Positions 1-7,119 of a stretch of DNA of 8,685 bases are shown piece by piece (the stretch's first letter is position 1; each line of letters begins with the position of its first letter). The notes beneath the pieces are model-generated. The model worked only from the letters and a program-made list of their open reading frames with translations. It ran no database searches and was not told the DNA's origin. A program made the translations under genes and the position numbers. This DNA comes from Methylocystaceae bacterium (lineage in GTDB: Bacteria > Pseudomonadota > Alphaproteobacteria > Rhizobiales > Beijerinckiaceae), in contig PLZT01000233.1 of NCBI GenBank assembly GCA_003152255.1, forward strand, positions 7,553 through 16,237. The letters are read 5' to 3'.

Positions 1-603
1 GTCGTTTCGACCTTGCTTGGCTCCTTCGCGGCGATCGGCCAAACCAATATCAAGCGGCTGATGGCCTATTCCTCGATCGGCCACATGGGGTTCGTGCTGA
101 TCGGCCTCGCCGCCGGCACCGAGGACGCGATCAGAGGCGTCGCTCTTTATCTCGTCATTTATGCGATCATGACGCTTGGCGCTTTCGCGGCGATTCTGAC
201 CATGCGCGTCGACGGCAAGCCGGTCGAAAACATCTCCGACCTCGCGGGGCTGTCGCGTAGCAATGGCGCGACGGCGTTCTTCCTGTCGATGCTGATGTTC
301 TCGCTGGCTGGCGTGCCGCCGCTTGGCGGATTCTTCGCTAAATATTACGTTCTGCTGCCCGCTGTTCAGGCGGGGCTGTACCCGCTCGCGGTGCTCGGCG
401 TGCTGGCCAGCGCGGTGGCCGCCTATTACTATCTTCGGATCGTTAAGGTCATGTATTTCGACGAGCCGGCTCCCGTTTTCGATCATTCCGCCTTCACGCC
501 GCGCGCGGTGCTGGCGGTTTCGTCGATCTTTCTGCTATGCTTCTGGGTCTACCCGGCGCCGCTGATGAACGCGGCGACAGCCGCCGCGAAATCGCTGTTT
601 TGA
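1..603 (+). CDS. nuoN: NADH-quinone oxidoreductase subunit N, C-terminal part (5' end outside window)
   Basis: This is the last 200 codons of an antiporter-like, proton-pumping membrane subunit of respiratory complex I. The reading frame is open from base 1, so the true start lies upstream and the internal TTG at 13 is not a start. The sequence shows the hallmark stretch of the Proton_antipo_M family, TNIKRLMAYSSIGHMGF (window residues 16-32). It also shows the later segment SLAGVPPLGGFFAKYYVL, whose lysine matches the conserved membrane lysine near the C-terminal channel of NuoN. Several hydrophobic helices follow, including one ending in a YYYLRIVKVMYF motif typical of NuoN. The stop TGA (601-603) overlaps a TTG start of birA, as expected for the end of a nuo operon in Hyphomicrobiales. 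Identification is secure; only the missing N-terminus is unknown. Confidence 0.96.
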   Translation, partial: VVSTLLGSFAAIGQTNIKRLMAYSSIGHMGFVLIGLAAGTEDAIRGVALYLVIYAIMTLGAFAAILTMRVDGKPVENISDLAGLSRSNGATAFFLSMLMFSLAGVPPLGGFFAKYYVLLPAVQAGLYPLAVLGVLASAVAAYYYLRIVKVMYFDEPAPVFDHSAFTPRAVLAVSSIFLLCFWVYPAPLMNAATAAAKSLF

Positions 604-1436
604 AAGCGGACGCATGCTTGGAGCTGGGATGCGAAGCGCGCGCGCGCGGTGTTCGGCTGATTTCCCTCGACGAGGTGGATTCCACCAATGACGAGGGCAA
701 GCGGTTCGTCGCCGAAGGCGAGCGCGGCCCGCTTTGGATCGTGGCTGGGCGGCAAACCCAAGGCAGGGGGCGCCTTGGCCGGCAATGGGTTTCGACGCCC
801 GGCAATCTTCACGCGAGCCTACTTCTCTCCGGCGGCTCCATGCCGAGCCTCGCGCCGCAACTCGGATTTGTCGCTGGCGTCGCGTTAATTGACGCGGTTC
901 GGCGAGTCAGCGGGTTGGGAGAACGCCTCGCGCTGAAATGGCCGAACGACCTTCTGCTGGATGGCGGCAAGCTCGCCGGGGTTCTCCTCGAAGGCGTCCC
1001 GATTGCGACGGGCGACCCACGTGCCCCCCATGAGTGCATCGTCGTCATCGGCATTGGGGTTAATTGCGCCAGCGCGCCGCAAGGACTGCCTTACCCAGCG
1101 CGCGCGCTGAGCGAAACAGGCTCCGGCGCGCCGACCGCCGCGCGACTGTTCGCTCCGCTTACCGACGCCTTTATCGCCGCGCTGGACCTTTGGGCGGGGG
1201 GCGACGGCTTCGCCGCCATTCGCGAAAAGTGGCTTGAATCGGCGGCGAGCCTCGGCCAGCCGGTTCGCGTCCTGCTGGCGCGGGACGAGGAAGTGCGTGG
1301 GCGCTTCCTGACGATCGATGCCCGCGGACGAATGGTCGTCGCGACGGCCGAGGGCGAACGCGTCGTGGACGCGGGCGACGTGTTTTTGGCTCATGATGAG
1401 TCCATTGTTCTCGAACAGTCAGGTTTGCGTTCATGA
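600..1436 (+). CDS. birA: Biotin--[acetyl-CoA-carboxylase] ligase, monofunctional (no HTH domain)
   Basis: This enzyme activates biotin with ATP to biotinyl-5'-AMP and transfers it to the carrier lysine of biotin carboxylases in the cytoplasm. With the TTG start at 600 (278 residues), the visible family motifs are DSTN (27-30), GRGRLGRQW (55-63, the biotin/adenylate-binding loop), KWPNDLLL (113-120), KLAGVLLEG (124-132, active-site lysine) and GIGVN (151-155). A small C-terminal beta-barrel-like domain follows (about 235-270). There is no N-terminal helix-turn-helix, so it is the non-regulatory type. The start is uncertain. A start at 537 would overlap nuoN by 67 bases and add non-homologous residues. 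TTG 600 makes a TTGA overlap with the nuoN stop, and TTG 618 is also possible; neither has a clear Shine-Dalgarno site. The stop overlaps the rnj start by 4 nt (ATGA), implying translational coupling. Confidence 0.93.
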   Translation: MKADACLELGCEARARGVRLISLDEVDSTNDEGKRFVAEGERGPLWIVAGRQTQGRGRLGRQWVSTPGNLHASLLLSGGSMPSLAPQLGFVAGVALIDAVRRVSGLGERLALKWPNDLLLDGGKLAGVLLEGVPIATGDPRAPHECIVVIGIGVNCASAPQGLPYPARALSETGSGAPTAARLFAPLTDAFIAALDLWAGGDGFAAIREKWLESAASLGQPVRVLLARDEEVRGRFLTIDARGRMVVATAEGERVVDAGDVFLAHDESIVLEQSGLRS

Positions 1437-3103
1437 CGATTGACGAAAGCGAATTCGTCTTCGCGCCGCTCGGCGGCCTCGGCGAAATCGGCATGAACGC
1501 GGCGCTTTACGGCTTCGGTCCCGCGCGCGGGCGCAAATGGCTGATGGTGGATTGCGGCCTCACCTTCCCGGGGCCCGATCTGCCCGGCGTCGATCTCGTG
1601 CTCCCCGACGTGTCCTTCGTCGAGAAAATCGGCCGCGATCTTTTGGGGCTTTTGATCACGCACGCGCATGAAGACCACATTGGCGCGCTCGCCGCCCTGT
1701 GGCCCAAGCTGCGCTGCCGCGTCTTCGCGACGCCTTTCGCCGCGGGGCTCATCGAAACGCGTCGCCTGTCGGAGCCCGGCGCGCCCAATGTCGAGATAAC
1801 GCGGGTCGGGCCGGGGACGGTGTTGGACCTTGGTCCCTTCAGCGTCGAATATGTCGCCGTCGCTCATTCCATTCCGGAAGCCTGCGCCCTGGCCATCCGC
1901 ACTCCGGCGGGGCTCGCCGTGCATACGGGGGACTGGAAGATCGACCCCGATCCTGGCGTCGGCTATCGCATCGACGAAGCGCGGCTGCGCGCGCTCGGGG
2001 ACGAGGGCGTGACCGCGCTGATCTGCGACTCGACCAATATTCTCCGCGAAGGCGACAGTTTTTCGGAAAGCGACGTCGCCCGGACCCTGCGCGCTCTGAT
2101 CGGGGAGGCCGCGGGCCGCGTGCTGGTGACGACTTTCGCCTCGAACATTTCGCGCGTGCGCGCCATCGCCGAAGCGGCGCAGGCCTGCGGCCGTAGCGTC
2201 GTCGTGGCCGGCCGCGCGCTCGATCGCGCGATCCAGGTGGCGCGCGATTGCGGCTATCTTGAGGGAATCGCCGGCTTCTATTCGCTCGACCATCTCGCGA
2301 CGCTGCCGCGTGACAAAGTGGTGGTCATCGCGACGGGAAGCCAGGGTGAAGCGCGCGCCGCGATGGCGCGTGCCGCCGAAGGCGAACATCCCGCGATCAA
2401 ACTGGTTTCCGGCGACCGCGTCATTTTCTCCTCGCGCGCCATTCCCGGAAACATGCGCGAAGTGCATCGCGTCATCAATAAATTATGCGACCTCGGCGTC
2501 GAGGTGATCACCGATCACGACCATCTCGTGCATTGCTCGGGCCATCCGCGCAGGGGCGAGGTGGCGCGGATGTATGAATGGGTGCGGCCGCGAGCGGCCG
2601 TGCCCGCGCATGGCGAGGCGCATCATCTGACGCGGCACGCCGCTTTCGCGAAAGAGCAGGGCGTTAGCCAAGTCGTCTCGGCGCGCAACGGCGATCTCGT
2701 GCGCCTCGCGCCCGGCGCGCCGGCGGTTATCGGCAAGATTCCCTTTGGCAGAGTGTTCAAGGACGGCGACATCCTCGTGAGCGAGAACGACGCCGCCGTG
2801 CGCGAGCGGGTCAAGCTAGCCTTCGCGGGCGTCGTGTCCATCGCGCTCGCGGTCGGCAAGCAGGGCGATCTCGTTGGCGATCCCGACATTGTTTTCGCCG
2901 GCCTGCCCAAGCTGGGCAAGAATAACGTCGACATGGGCGACGTCGTAGACGACGCGGTGTTCAAAACATTCGACACCTTGCCGCGCGCGCGCCGGCGAGA
3001 TTTCGATTCGGTGGCCACGGCCATCGAGCGCGCGGTGCGCGGCGCCGTCTACACAAGTTGGGGCAAGAAGCCGCTGGTGCATGTGCTCGTGGTGGGCGGC
3101 TGA
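1433..3103 (+). CDS. rnj: Ribonuclease J (metallo-beta-lactamase/beta-CASP RNase)
   Basis: A 556-residue cytoplasmic RNase of the metallo-beta-lactamase/beta-CASP family, with 5'-to-3' exonuclease and possibly endonuclease activity in RNA decay and rRNA maturation. The zinc-site motif HAHEDH is at residues 77-82, with the further metal ligands H145 (VAHSIPE) and D167 (HTGDWKID). The beta-CASP domain follows, with TTFASNISR (233-241), TGSQGE (301-306), HCSGH (367-371) and PAHGEAHHL (391-399). A C-terminal region (about 440-556) matches the RNase J tail. Length and motif order are normal for RNase J. The ATG at 1433 overlaps the birA stop by 4 nt, so translation is probably coupled. In many Hyphomicrobiales the next gene is methylmalonyl-CoA epimerase; here it is not. 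Confidence 0.96.
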   Translation: MTIDESEFVFAPLGGLGEIGMNAALYGFGPARGRKWLMVDCGLTFPGPDLPGVDLVLPDVSFVEKIGRDLLGLLITHAHEDHIGALAALWPKLRCRVFATPFAAGLIETRRLSEPGAPNVEITRVGPGTVLDLGPFSVEYVAVAHSIPEACALAIRTPAGLAVHTGDWKIDPDPGVGYRIDEARLRALGDEGVTALICDSTNILREGDSFSESDVARTLRALIGEAAGRVLVTTFASNISRVRAIAEAAQACGRSVVVAGRALDRAIQVARDCGYLEGIAGFYSLDHLATLPRDKVVVIATGSQGEARAAMARAAEGEHPAIKLVSGDRVIFSSRAIPGNMREVHRVINKLCDLGVEVITDHDHLVHCSGHPRRGEVARMYEWVRPRAAVPAHGEAHHLTRHAAFAKEQGVSQVVSARNGDLVRLAPGAPAVIGKIPFGRVFKDGDILVSENDAAVRERVKLAFAGVVSIALAVGKQGDLVGDPDIVFAGLPKLGKNNVDMGDVVDDAVFKTFDTLPRARRRDFDSVATAIERAVRGAVYTSWGKKPLVHVLVVGG

Positions 3104-3129
3104 GCACGCTGGGGGACAGGGCTTGAACA

Positions 3130-3148
3130 CGCCGCGCGAAACGCGGCG
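3130..3148 (+). terminator. GC-rich hairpin after rnj, possible terminator
   Basis: A perfect 7-bp stem, CGCCGCG (3130-3136) with CGCGGCG (3142-3148), closes a 5-base CGAAA loop 27 bases after the rnj stop. No T-run follows, so it may be a weak or Rho-assisted terminator, or an mRNA 3'-end stabiliser. The stem is seen directly; termination is inferred from its position. Confidence 0.4.
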
Positions 3149-3311
3149 ACACGTCGAACCTTCACGATACTCGGTTGGAATAAGCAGTGTCGCTTCTCGC
3201 TTGCCAATAATGCGAATCAGTCGCAGATATGGGCCGGGAGCGATCCTGCGAACGCCGAACGATATCCATGTCGCTTCTTCCGAAAATGTTGACTGATGAC
3301 CAAAGTTGGAT

Positions 3312-3319
3312 GGAAAAGG
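3312..3319 (+). promoter_or_regulatory. Shine-Dalgarno sequence supporting the ATG at 3330
   Basis: GGAAAAGG lies 10 bases upstream of ATG 3330. This favours ATG 3330 over the in-frame TTG at 3306, which has no comparable site and would add eight residues with no family match. The spacing is slightly long, so this is moderate evidence. I found no convincing promoter between 3149 and 3311. Confidence 0.5.
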
Positions 3320-3329
3320 CGATTCGACT

Positions 3330-4816
3330 ATGAGAAATGCCGAAGCGTCCGCGTTAGGGGAACTTGCCCCGATGGCCGAAGGACTTTCTCTCGGCATTGA
3401 ATTTCCTCTCGTGGTCGACCTCGACGGGACCTTGATCGCAACCGACGCGCTGCATGAGTCACTGCTGTTTTTTCTGAAGCGCCAGGGAATGGCCTCGTGG
3501 AAAATTCCGTTCTGGATTCTTTCCGGTCGCGCGAAGGTTAAAAATCGGCTGGCCGCGGTCGTCACCGAGGAAGACGTCGCGACGTTTCCCGTCAATGACG
3601 AACTTCTCGCCTTGGCGGAACGGGAGGCTAAGCGGGGGCGCCGGGTCGTCTTGGCGACCGCCGCCGACGTTTCCATCGCCGAGAAGATTCAACGCCGCTT
3701 TCCCTGCATCAACGACATCGTAGCCTCCCGCGACGGTCTCAATCTGAAAGGCTTGGCGAAGGCGCAAGAATTGGTGAGCCTCCTCCCGGACGGTTTCGTT
3801 TACGCGGGCGATTCTTCGGCGGATTTACACGTTTGGAGCAAGGCGTCGGCGGCGGTCTTCGCGGGGCGCTCGGCGAGGATGGTGAAGAAAGTCACCGCCC
3901 GAACCGAACTCATATCTGTTTTGCCGACCAAGGGATTTAATTTTCCATCGCTTCGGCGCGGGCTGCGTTTTCATCAATGGGCCAAAAACGCCCTCGTCTT
4001 CGTGCCGCTGGTGCTCGGCGGAAAGGTGCATGATTCGACGGCTTGGCTTCACGCGCTCGGAGGTTTCGTCGCGCTGAGCGTCCTCGCCTCGGCGACATAT
4101 GTTCTCAACGATCTTTGGGATCTGACGGAAGATCGGCGGACTGGTCGAAAAAGAACCGGCCTCTCGCGAACGGCGATCTGTCGATCGCGACGGGCATCGG
4201 GCTGATCGCCGGCGGCGGATTGGCGTCGTTCCTTCTCGCGGCGCTGATGGGCGCGAACTGCGTGGGAATGCTCGCGCTCTATCTCGTCATCAGTCTCGCC
4301 TATTCGTTTCGGCTGAAACGCGAACCGATCGTCGACGTGTTCATTCTGGCCGCGCTTTTTTCGATGCGTCTGGCGCTCGGCGTGGTCGTCACCGGCACGG
4401 TGTTTTCGCCGTGGCTGTTTGTTTTCTCCATGTTCCTATTCTTGTCGCTGTCGACGGCGAAGCGTCAGACCGAAATCACGCGCATGGTCGCGCATGGGCT
4501 CGACGGAACGCCCGGCCGCGGCTATCGCGCCTGCGACGCGCCATTGATGCTCTCGCTCGGCGTCGGAGCGATGATGGCCACAGTGCTGATCATGGTGATC
4601 TACCTTGTCGAGGACGCGTTTCCGACGGGGTTCTATAGTCACCCGAATTTTTTATGGAGTTTTCCGGTGATCATATTTTTGTGGCTCGCGCGGATATGGC
4701 TGCTCTGTCATCGCGGCGAATTGCATGACGATCCCGTGGCCTTCGCGCTGAAAGACGGACCCAGCCTAATCTATGGGGCGTTGATGGCGGCCATGTTCGG
4801 CGCGGCGATCTCGTGA
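3330..4816 (+). pseudogene. HAD phosphatase-UbiA prenyltransferase fusion, probable polyprenyl-phosphate phosphoribosyltransferase, frameshifted
   Basis: Two adjacent reading frames together make one known protein type, an N-terminal HAD hydrolase fused to a UbiA-family membrane prenyltransferase. Adding one base at 4139/4140 gives 495 residues, the usual size. The HAD part (about 1-200) has DLDGTL (30-35), a motif II threonine in LATAAD (109-114), the basic NLKGLAK region (138-144) and GDSSAD (160-165). The UbiA part has RFHQWAKN (213-220), the metal/diphosphate motif NDLWDLTED (260-268), the continuation HWSKKNRPLANGDL, YSFRLKREPIVDVF (325-338) and C-terminal RGELHDDP (462-469), with about eight or nine membrane helices. 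The likely reaction is transfer of 5-phosphoribose from PRPP to a polyprenyl phosphate, as done by mycobacterial Rv3806c; the HAD domain may remove the 5'-phosphate. As written, translation from 3330 stops at 4205 (291 residues), leaving HAD plus the first one or two membrane helices. The downstream genes overlap in GTGA/ATGA fashion. True mutation, sequencing error and recoding cannot be told apart here. Confidence 0.85.
4139..4140 (+). other. Site of the one-base deletion (frameshift) in the HAD-UbiA gene
   Basis: Upstream codons read D-L-T-E-D-R-R up to 4139. From 4142 the frame shifted by -1 reads W-S-K-K-N-R-P-L-A-N-G-D-L, which continues the family pattern. Inserting one C between 4139 and 4140 gives CGG CGG CAC TGG, that is R-R-H-W, and joins both halves without any other change. 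The site is a GGCGG context, not a long homopolymer; an A5 run lies nearby at 4148-4152. Confidence 0.8.
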
Positions 4817-6159
4817 CGACCAAAGCCGCCTCGGCGCCATCGCCCTTCGTCGAGAGAAGCGACGTTGTGTCGTGGGGCCGCGTCTCGCGCGGCGTTCAGC
4901 GCGTGGCGCGCCCCGGCTTTCGCGATGAATTGTCGGGTCTCCCGAGCCACGCCGGCGACGAGAGCCTCTTGGCGATCGGGCTGCGGCGTTCCTATGGCGA
5001 TTCCTGTCTTAACCGCGCCGGCGCGGTCGTCGATATGAGCGGTCTCGATCGCTTCATCGCCTTCGACGCCGCGACGGGCGTCCTGCGCGCGGAAGCGGGC
5101 GCGAGCCTTTCGGAAATTTTGCGTCTCGTCGTCCCAAAAGGCTGGTTTCCGCCGACGACGCCGGGAACGCGCTTCGTCACGCTCGGCGGCGTCGTCGCCA
5201 ACGACGTTCACGGCAAGAATCATCATGGCGCGGGCTCGATCGGGCGCCATGTTCGCGCCTTTGGGCTGTTGCGCAGCGATCGCGGGGCGTTGACCGTCAC
5301 GCCGGAATCCGACCCGGCGCTGTTCGCCTCCACCATCGGCGGTCTCGGACTGACCGGCGTGATCGAATGGGTGGAGTTGCAGCTCGTCAAAATTGGCGGG
5401 GCTCACCTCGATGTCGAGATCGTTCCCTACGACAATCTCGACGCCTTTTGGTCCTTGGCCGACGAGAGCGCGCGAAGCTTCGAACACACTGTCGCCTGGA
5501 TCGACTGCACGGCCGGCGGCGCCGAAACCGGGCGCGGGATTTTCTCCCGCGCCAATTGGATCGACGACGGCGCATATGATCTTCACGACGACAAGAGTTG
5601 GAAGCGTATTCCGCTCGAGGCGCCTGGCTTCGCCCTCAACCGTTTCACGGTCGGCGCGTTCAATAAGCTTTATCATCGCGTCAACAGCGCCAAGGCGGGA
5701 ACGAACCGCCAGCATTACGCGCCCTTCTTTTATCCGCTCGACGCGGTGCATGACTGGAACAGGCTGTATGGACGACGCGGCATGTTGCAATATCAATGCG
5801 TCATCCCCCGCGAAAGCCAACGGGACGCGATCGCCGAGATGCTCCGCGTCATCGCCGCCTCCGGCCAGGCCTCGTTTCTCGCGGTGCTGAAAACCTTTGG
5901 CGACTTGCCTTCGCCGGGCGTTCTGTCCTTCCCGCGGCCGGGCGCGACGCTCGCGCTGGACTTTCCGTTTAGAGGCGAGACGACGCTCAACCTGCTGGCG
6001 CGGCTCGACGCCATGGTCAGGGAGGCGAACGGCGCGCTCTATCCGGCCAAGGATGGACGCATGTCGTGTGAAATGTTCCGCCGATCCTTCCCGCGCTGGG
6101 AGCAACTGCTGAAGGATCCAGCATTGAATTCCGATTTCTGGACAAGGGTGGCCCAATGA
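4813..6159 (+). CDS. dprE1: DprE1-like FAD-dependent oxidoreductase (polyprenylphosphoryl-beta-D-ribose 2'-oxidase)
   Basis: 448 residues, close to mycobacterial DprE1 (about 460). DprE1 oxidises C2' of polyprenylphosphoryl-D-ribose to the 2-keto intermediate, using FAD, at the cytoplasmic or periplasmic face of the inner membrane. An FAD_binding_4-type domain fills the first half, with RRSYGDSCLN (58-67), PGTRFVTLGG (117-126), the signature HGKNHH (133-138) and GGLGLTG (176-182). The C-terminal substrate domain has FNKLYHR (283-289), GMLQYQCVIP (323-332), FLAVLKTFG (355-363), SFPRPG (372-377), LDFP (382-385) and YPAKDGR (410-416). K413 aligns with the catalytic Lys418 of M. tuberculosis DprE1. 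The position of its Cys387 is Ala381 here. There is no signal peptide. The GTG start overlaps the upstream stop (GTGA) and the stop overlaps dprE2 (ATGA), so it is the middle gene of a coupled cassette. The substrate assignment is by family and context. Confidence 0.92.
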   Translation: MTTKAASAPSPFVERSDVVSWGRVSRGVQRVARPGFRDELSGLPSHAGDESLLAIGLRRSYGDSCLNRAGAVVDMSGLDRFIAFDAATGVLRAEAGASLSEILRLVVPKGWFPPTTPGTRFVTLGGVVANDVHGKNHHGAGSIGRHVRAFGLLRSDRGALTVTPESDPALFASTIGGLGLTGVIEWVELQLVKIGGAHLDVEIVPYDNLDAFWSLADESARSFEHTVAWIDCTAGGAETGRGIFSRANWIDDGAYDLHDDKSWKRIPLEAPGFALNRFTVGAFNKLYHRVNSAKAGTNRQHYAPFFYPLDAVHDWNRLYGRRGMLQYQCVIPRESQRDAIAEMLRVIAASGQASFLAVLKTFGDLPSPGVLSFPRPGATLALDFPFRGETTLNLLARLDAMVREANGALYPAKDGRMSCEMFRRSFPRWEQLLKDPALNSDFWTRVAQ

Positions 6160-6905
6160 ACATCGAAAGCGAACGCATCGTCATTCTTGGCGCGGGTTCG
6201 GCCATCGCGCGGGCGACCGCCCGCCTTTGGGCGAAGCGCGGCGCGCGGCTCGTGCTTGTGGGGCGAGATCAGGACCGCCTGAACGCCGTCGCCGCCGATC
6301 TCGTCGCGCGCGGCGCCGTGCAAGCCGATTGCGTGGCGCTCGATTGCGCATCCGCGGACGCTGGCGCGGAACTCGCCAAAATGGTCGAGACGCTTGGCGG
6401 CCTCGATATTCTGCTGCTCGCCTATGGCGTTCTCGGCGATCAAACCGAACTCGCGCGCGATCCGAGCGCGGCGGCGACGCTGATACAGACCAATTTCACC
6501 AGCGCCGCCGCCTGGTGCCTTGCCGCCGCGGCGATTTTCGAAAAGCAGCGCGCCGGCGCGTTGCTGGTGATCGGCTCGGTGGCCGGAGATCGAGGCCGGC
6601 GTTCCAATTTTATCTATGGCGCCACGAAAGGCGGTCTCGCGCGGCTGGTCGAGGGGATCGCCCATCGCCTGGCGCCGCTCGGCGCCCGCGCCGTATTGAT
6701 AAAGCCCGGCTTCGTCGACACGCCGATGACCGCGAGCATTACGAAAAAGGGATTGCTATGGGCCACCCCGGAGCAAGTCGCCGATGTGATCGAGGCGGCG
6801 GCGGAGCGCGGCGGCCCAGTGGTCTACGCGCCGAAATTCTGGTTGCCGATCATGCTGATTATTCGCCACATGCCCACTTTCGTCTTCAATAAACTCAACC
6901 TCTGA
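6156..6905 (+). CDS. dprE2: DprE2-like short-chain dehydrogenase (2-keto reductase to arabinose)
   Basis: A 249-residue classical SDR, matching the roughly 250 residues of DprE2. It is expected to reduce the 2-keto product of DprE1 with NAD(P)H to polyprenylphosphoryl-D-arabinose, completing the epimerisation. The nucleotide-binding loop is the atypical LGAGSAIARATA (11-22), with Ala/Ser in place of the usual GxxxGIG, as is common in DprE2-type proteins. Then come D83 in LDILLLAYG, N113, the catalytic S141 in GSVAGDRGRRSNF, Y154 and K158 in YGATKGG, and PGFVDTP (184-190). The C-terminus ends in a hydrophobic stretch (WLPIMLIIRHMP) that could bind the membrane edge. The ATG at 6156 overlaps the dprE1 stop by 4 nt and has a good ribosome site, AAGGGTGG (6144-6151). 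A general SDR is the alternative, but the pairing with DprE1 makes this call strong. Confidence 0.9.
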   Translation: MNIESERIVILGAGSAIARATARLWAKRGARLVLVGRDQDRLNAVAADLVARGAVQADCVALDCASADAGAELAKMVETLGGLDILLLAYGVLGDQTELARDPSAAATLIQTNFTSAAAWCLAAAAIFEKQRAGALLVIGSVAGDRGRRSNFIYGATKGGLARLVEGIAHRLAPLGARAVLIKPGFVDTPMTASITKKGLLWATPEQVADVIEAAAERGGPVVYAPKFWLPIMLIIRHMPTFVFNKLNL

Positions 6906-6921
6906 AAGCGTCGCCATAAAC

Positions 6922-6953
6922 GGGGAGACGGAAGCGAACGCTCTCGACTCCCC
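6922..6953 (+). terminator. Stem-loop after dprE2, possible terminator
   Basis: GGGGAG (6922-6927) can pair with CTCCCC (6948-6953), and a small inner stem (AGC 6933-6935 with GCT 6940-6942) fits in the loop. It starts 17 bases after the dprE2 stop, the right place for the end of the cassette. No T-run follows, so it would be a weak intrinsic or a Rho-assisted terminator. Confidence 0.35.
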
Positions 6954-6989
6954 CGCGATGGCCGCGAACGGCTTTGACGATGGGAATAA

Positions 6990-7119
6990 GCGCGCAAAAT
7001 ATAGAACACATATTTCGCTAATACGAATAATGCTTTTTCTTGCTGGTCCGAGACTGCAATATACGCATATATTGCGTCATAACTATCTACATATATTAAA
7101 ATATTCACTTTGCCGGCCG
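6990..7119. other. AT-rich spacer with inverted repeats
   Basis: Base composition drops sharply from the GC-rich genes on the left to an A/T-rich stretch rich in TATA/ATAT steps. It holds two clear dyads: AAATAT (6997-7002) with ATATTT (7010-7015), flanked by GCG and CGC with small bulges, and the perfect 8-bp dyad listed separately. The stretch has no convincing gene on the plus strand. It could be a regulatory region, a 3' region of the small minus-strand gene, or foreign DNA at a junction. Confidence 0.5.
7056..7075. repeat. Perfect 8-bp inverted repeat with 4-base spacer
   Basis: GCAATATA (7056-7063) and TATATTGC (7068-7075) are exact reverse complements around CGCA. The symmetry fits a dimeric regulator site or a cruciform/hairpin. 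No T-run follows on either strand, so it is not a standard terminator. The function is unknown. Confidence 0.55.

Noticed and set aside
537..599. N-terminal extension of birA from the ATG at 537
   Set aside because: It would overlap nuoN by 67 bases, has no family match, and the biotin-ligase homology begins only after about position 650. TTG 600 or 618 is more likely.
1391..2467. 358-codon minus-strand open frame opposite rnj
   Set aside because: Low-complexity Arg/Ala/His-rich translation typical of antisense frames in GC-rich genes; the plus strand encodes RNase J.
3201..3230. Promoter-like TTGCCA with a downstream AGATAT before the HAD-UbiA gene
   Set aside because: The -10 candidate matches only two of six consensus bases at acceptable spacing; too weak to report as a promoter.
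3081..3296. 71-codon plus-strand frame between rnj and the HAD-UbiA gene
   Set aside because: It starts inside rnj, has no ribosome site or family features, and contains the hairpin at 3130-3148.
4146..4155. Programmed -1 frameshift at the A5 run (4148-4152)
   Set aside because: The incoming frame reads CGA AAA AGA, which does not form a good tandem slippery heptamer. Slippage would give T-G-R-K in place of the family-like H-W-S-K. A simple one-base deletion explains the data better, though recoding is not excluded.
4771..6156. 461-codon minus-strand open frame opposite dprE1
   Set aside because: It is a shadow caused by GC-rich codon bias. It shows no recognisable domain, while the plus strand carries full DprE1 motifs.
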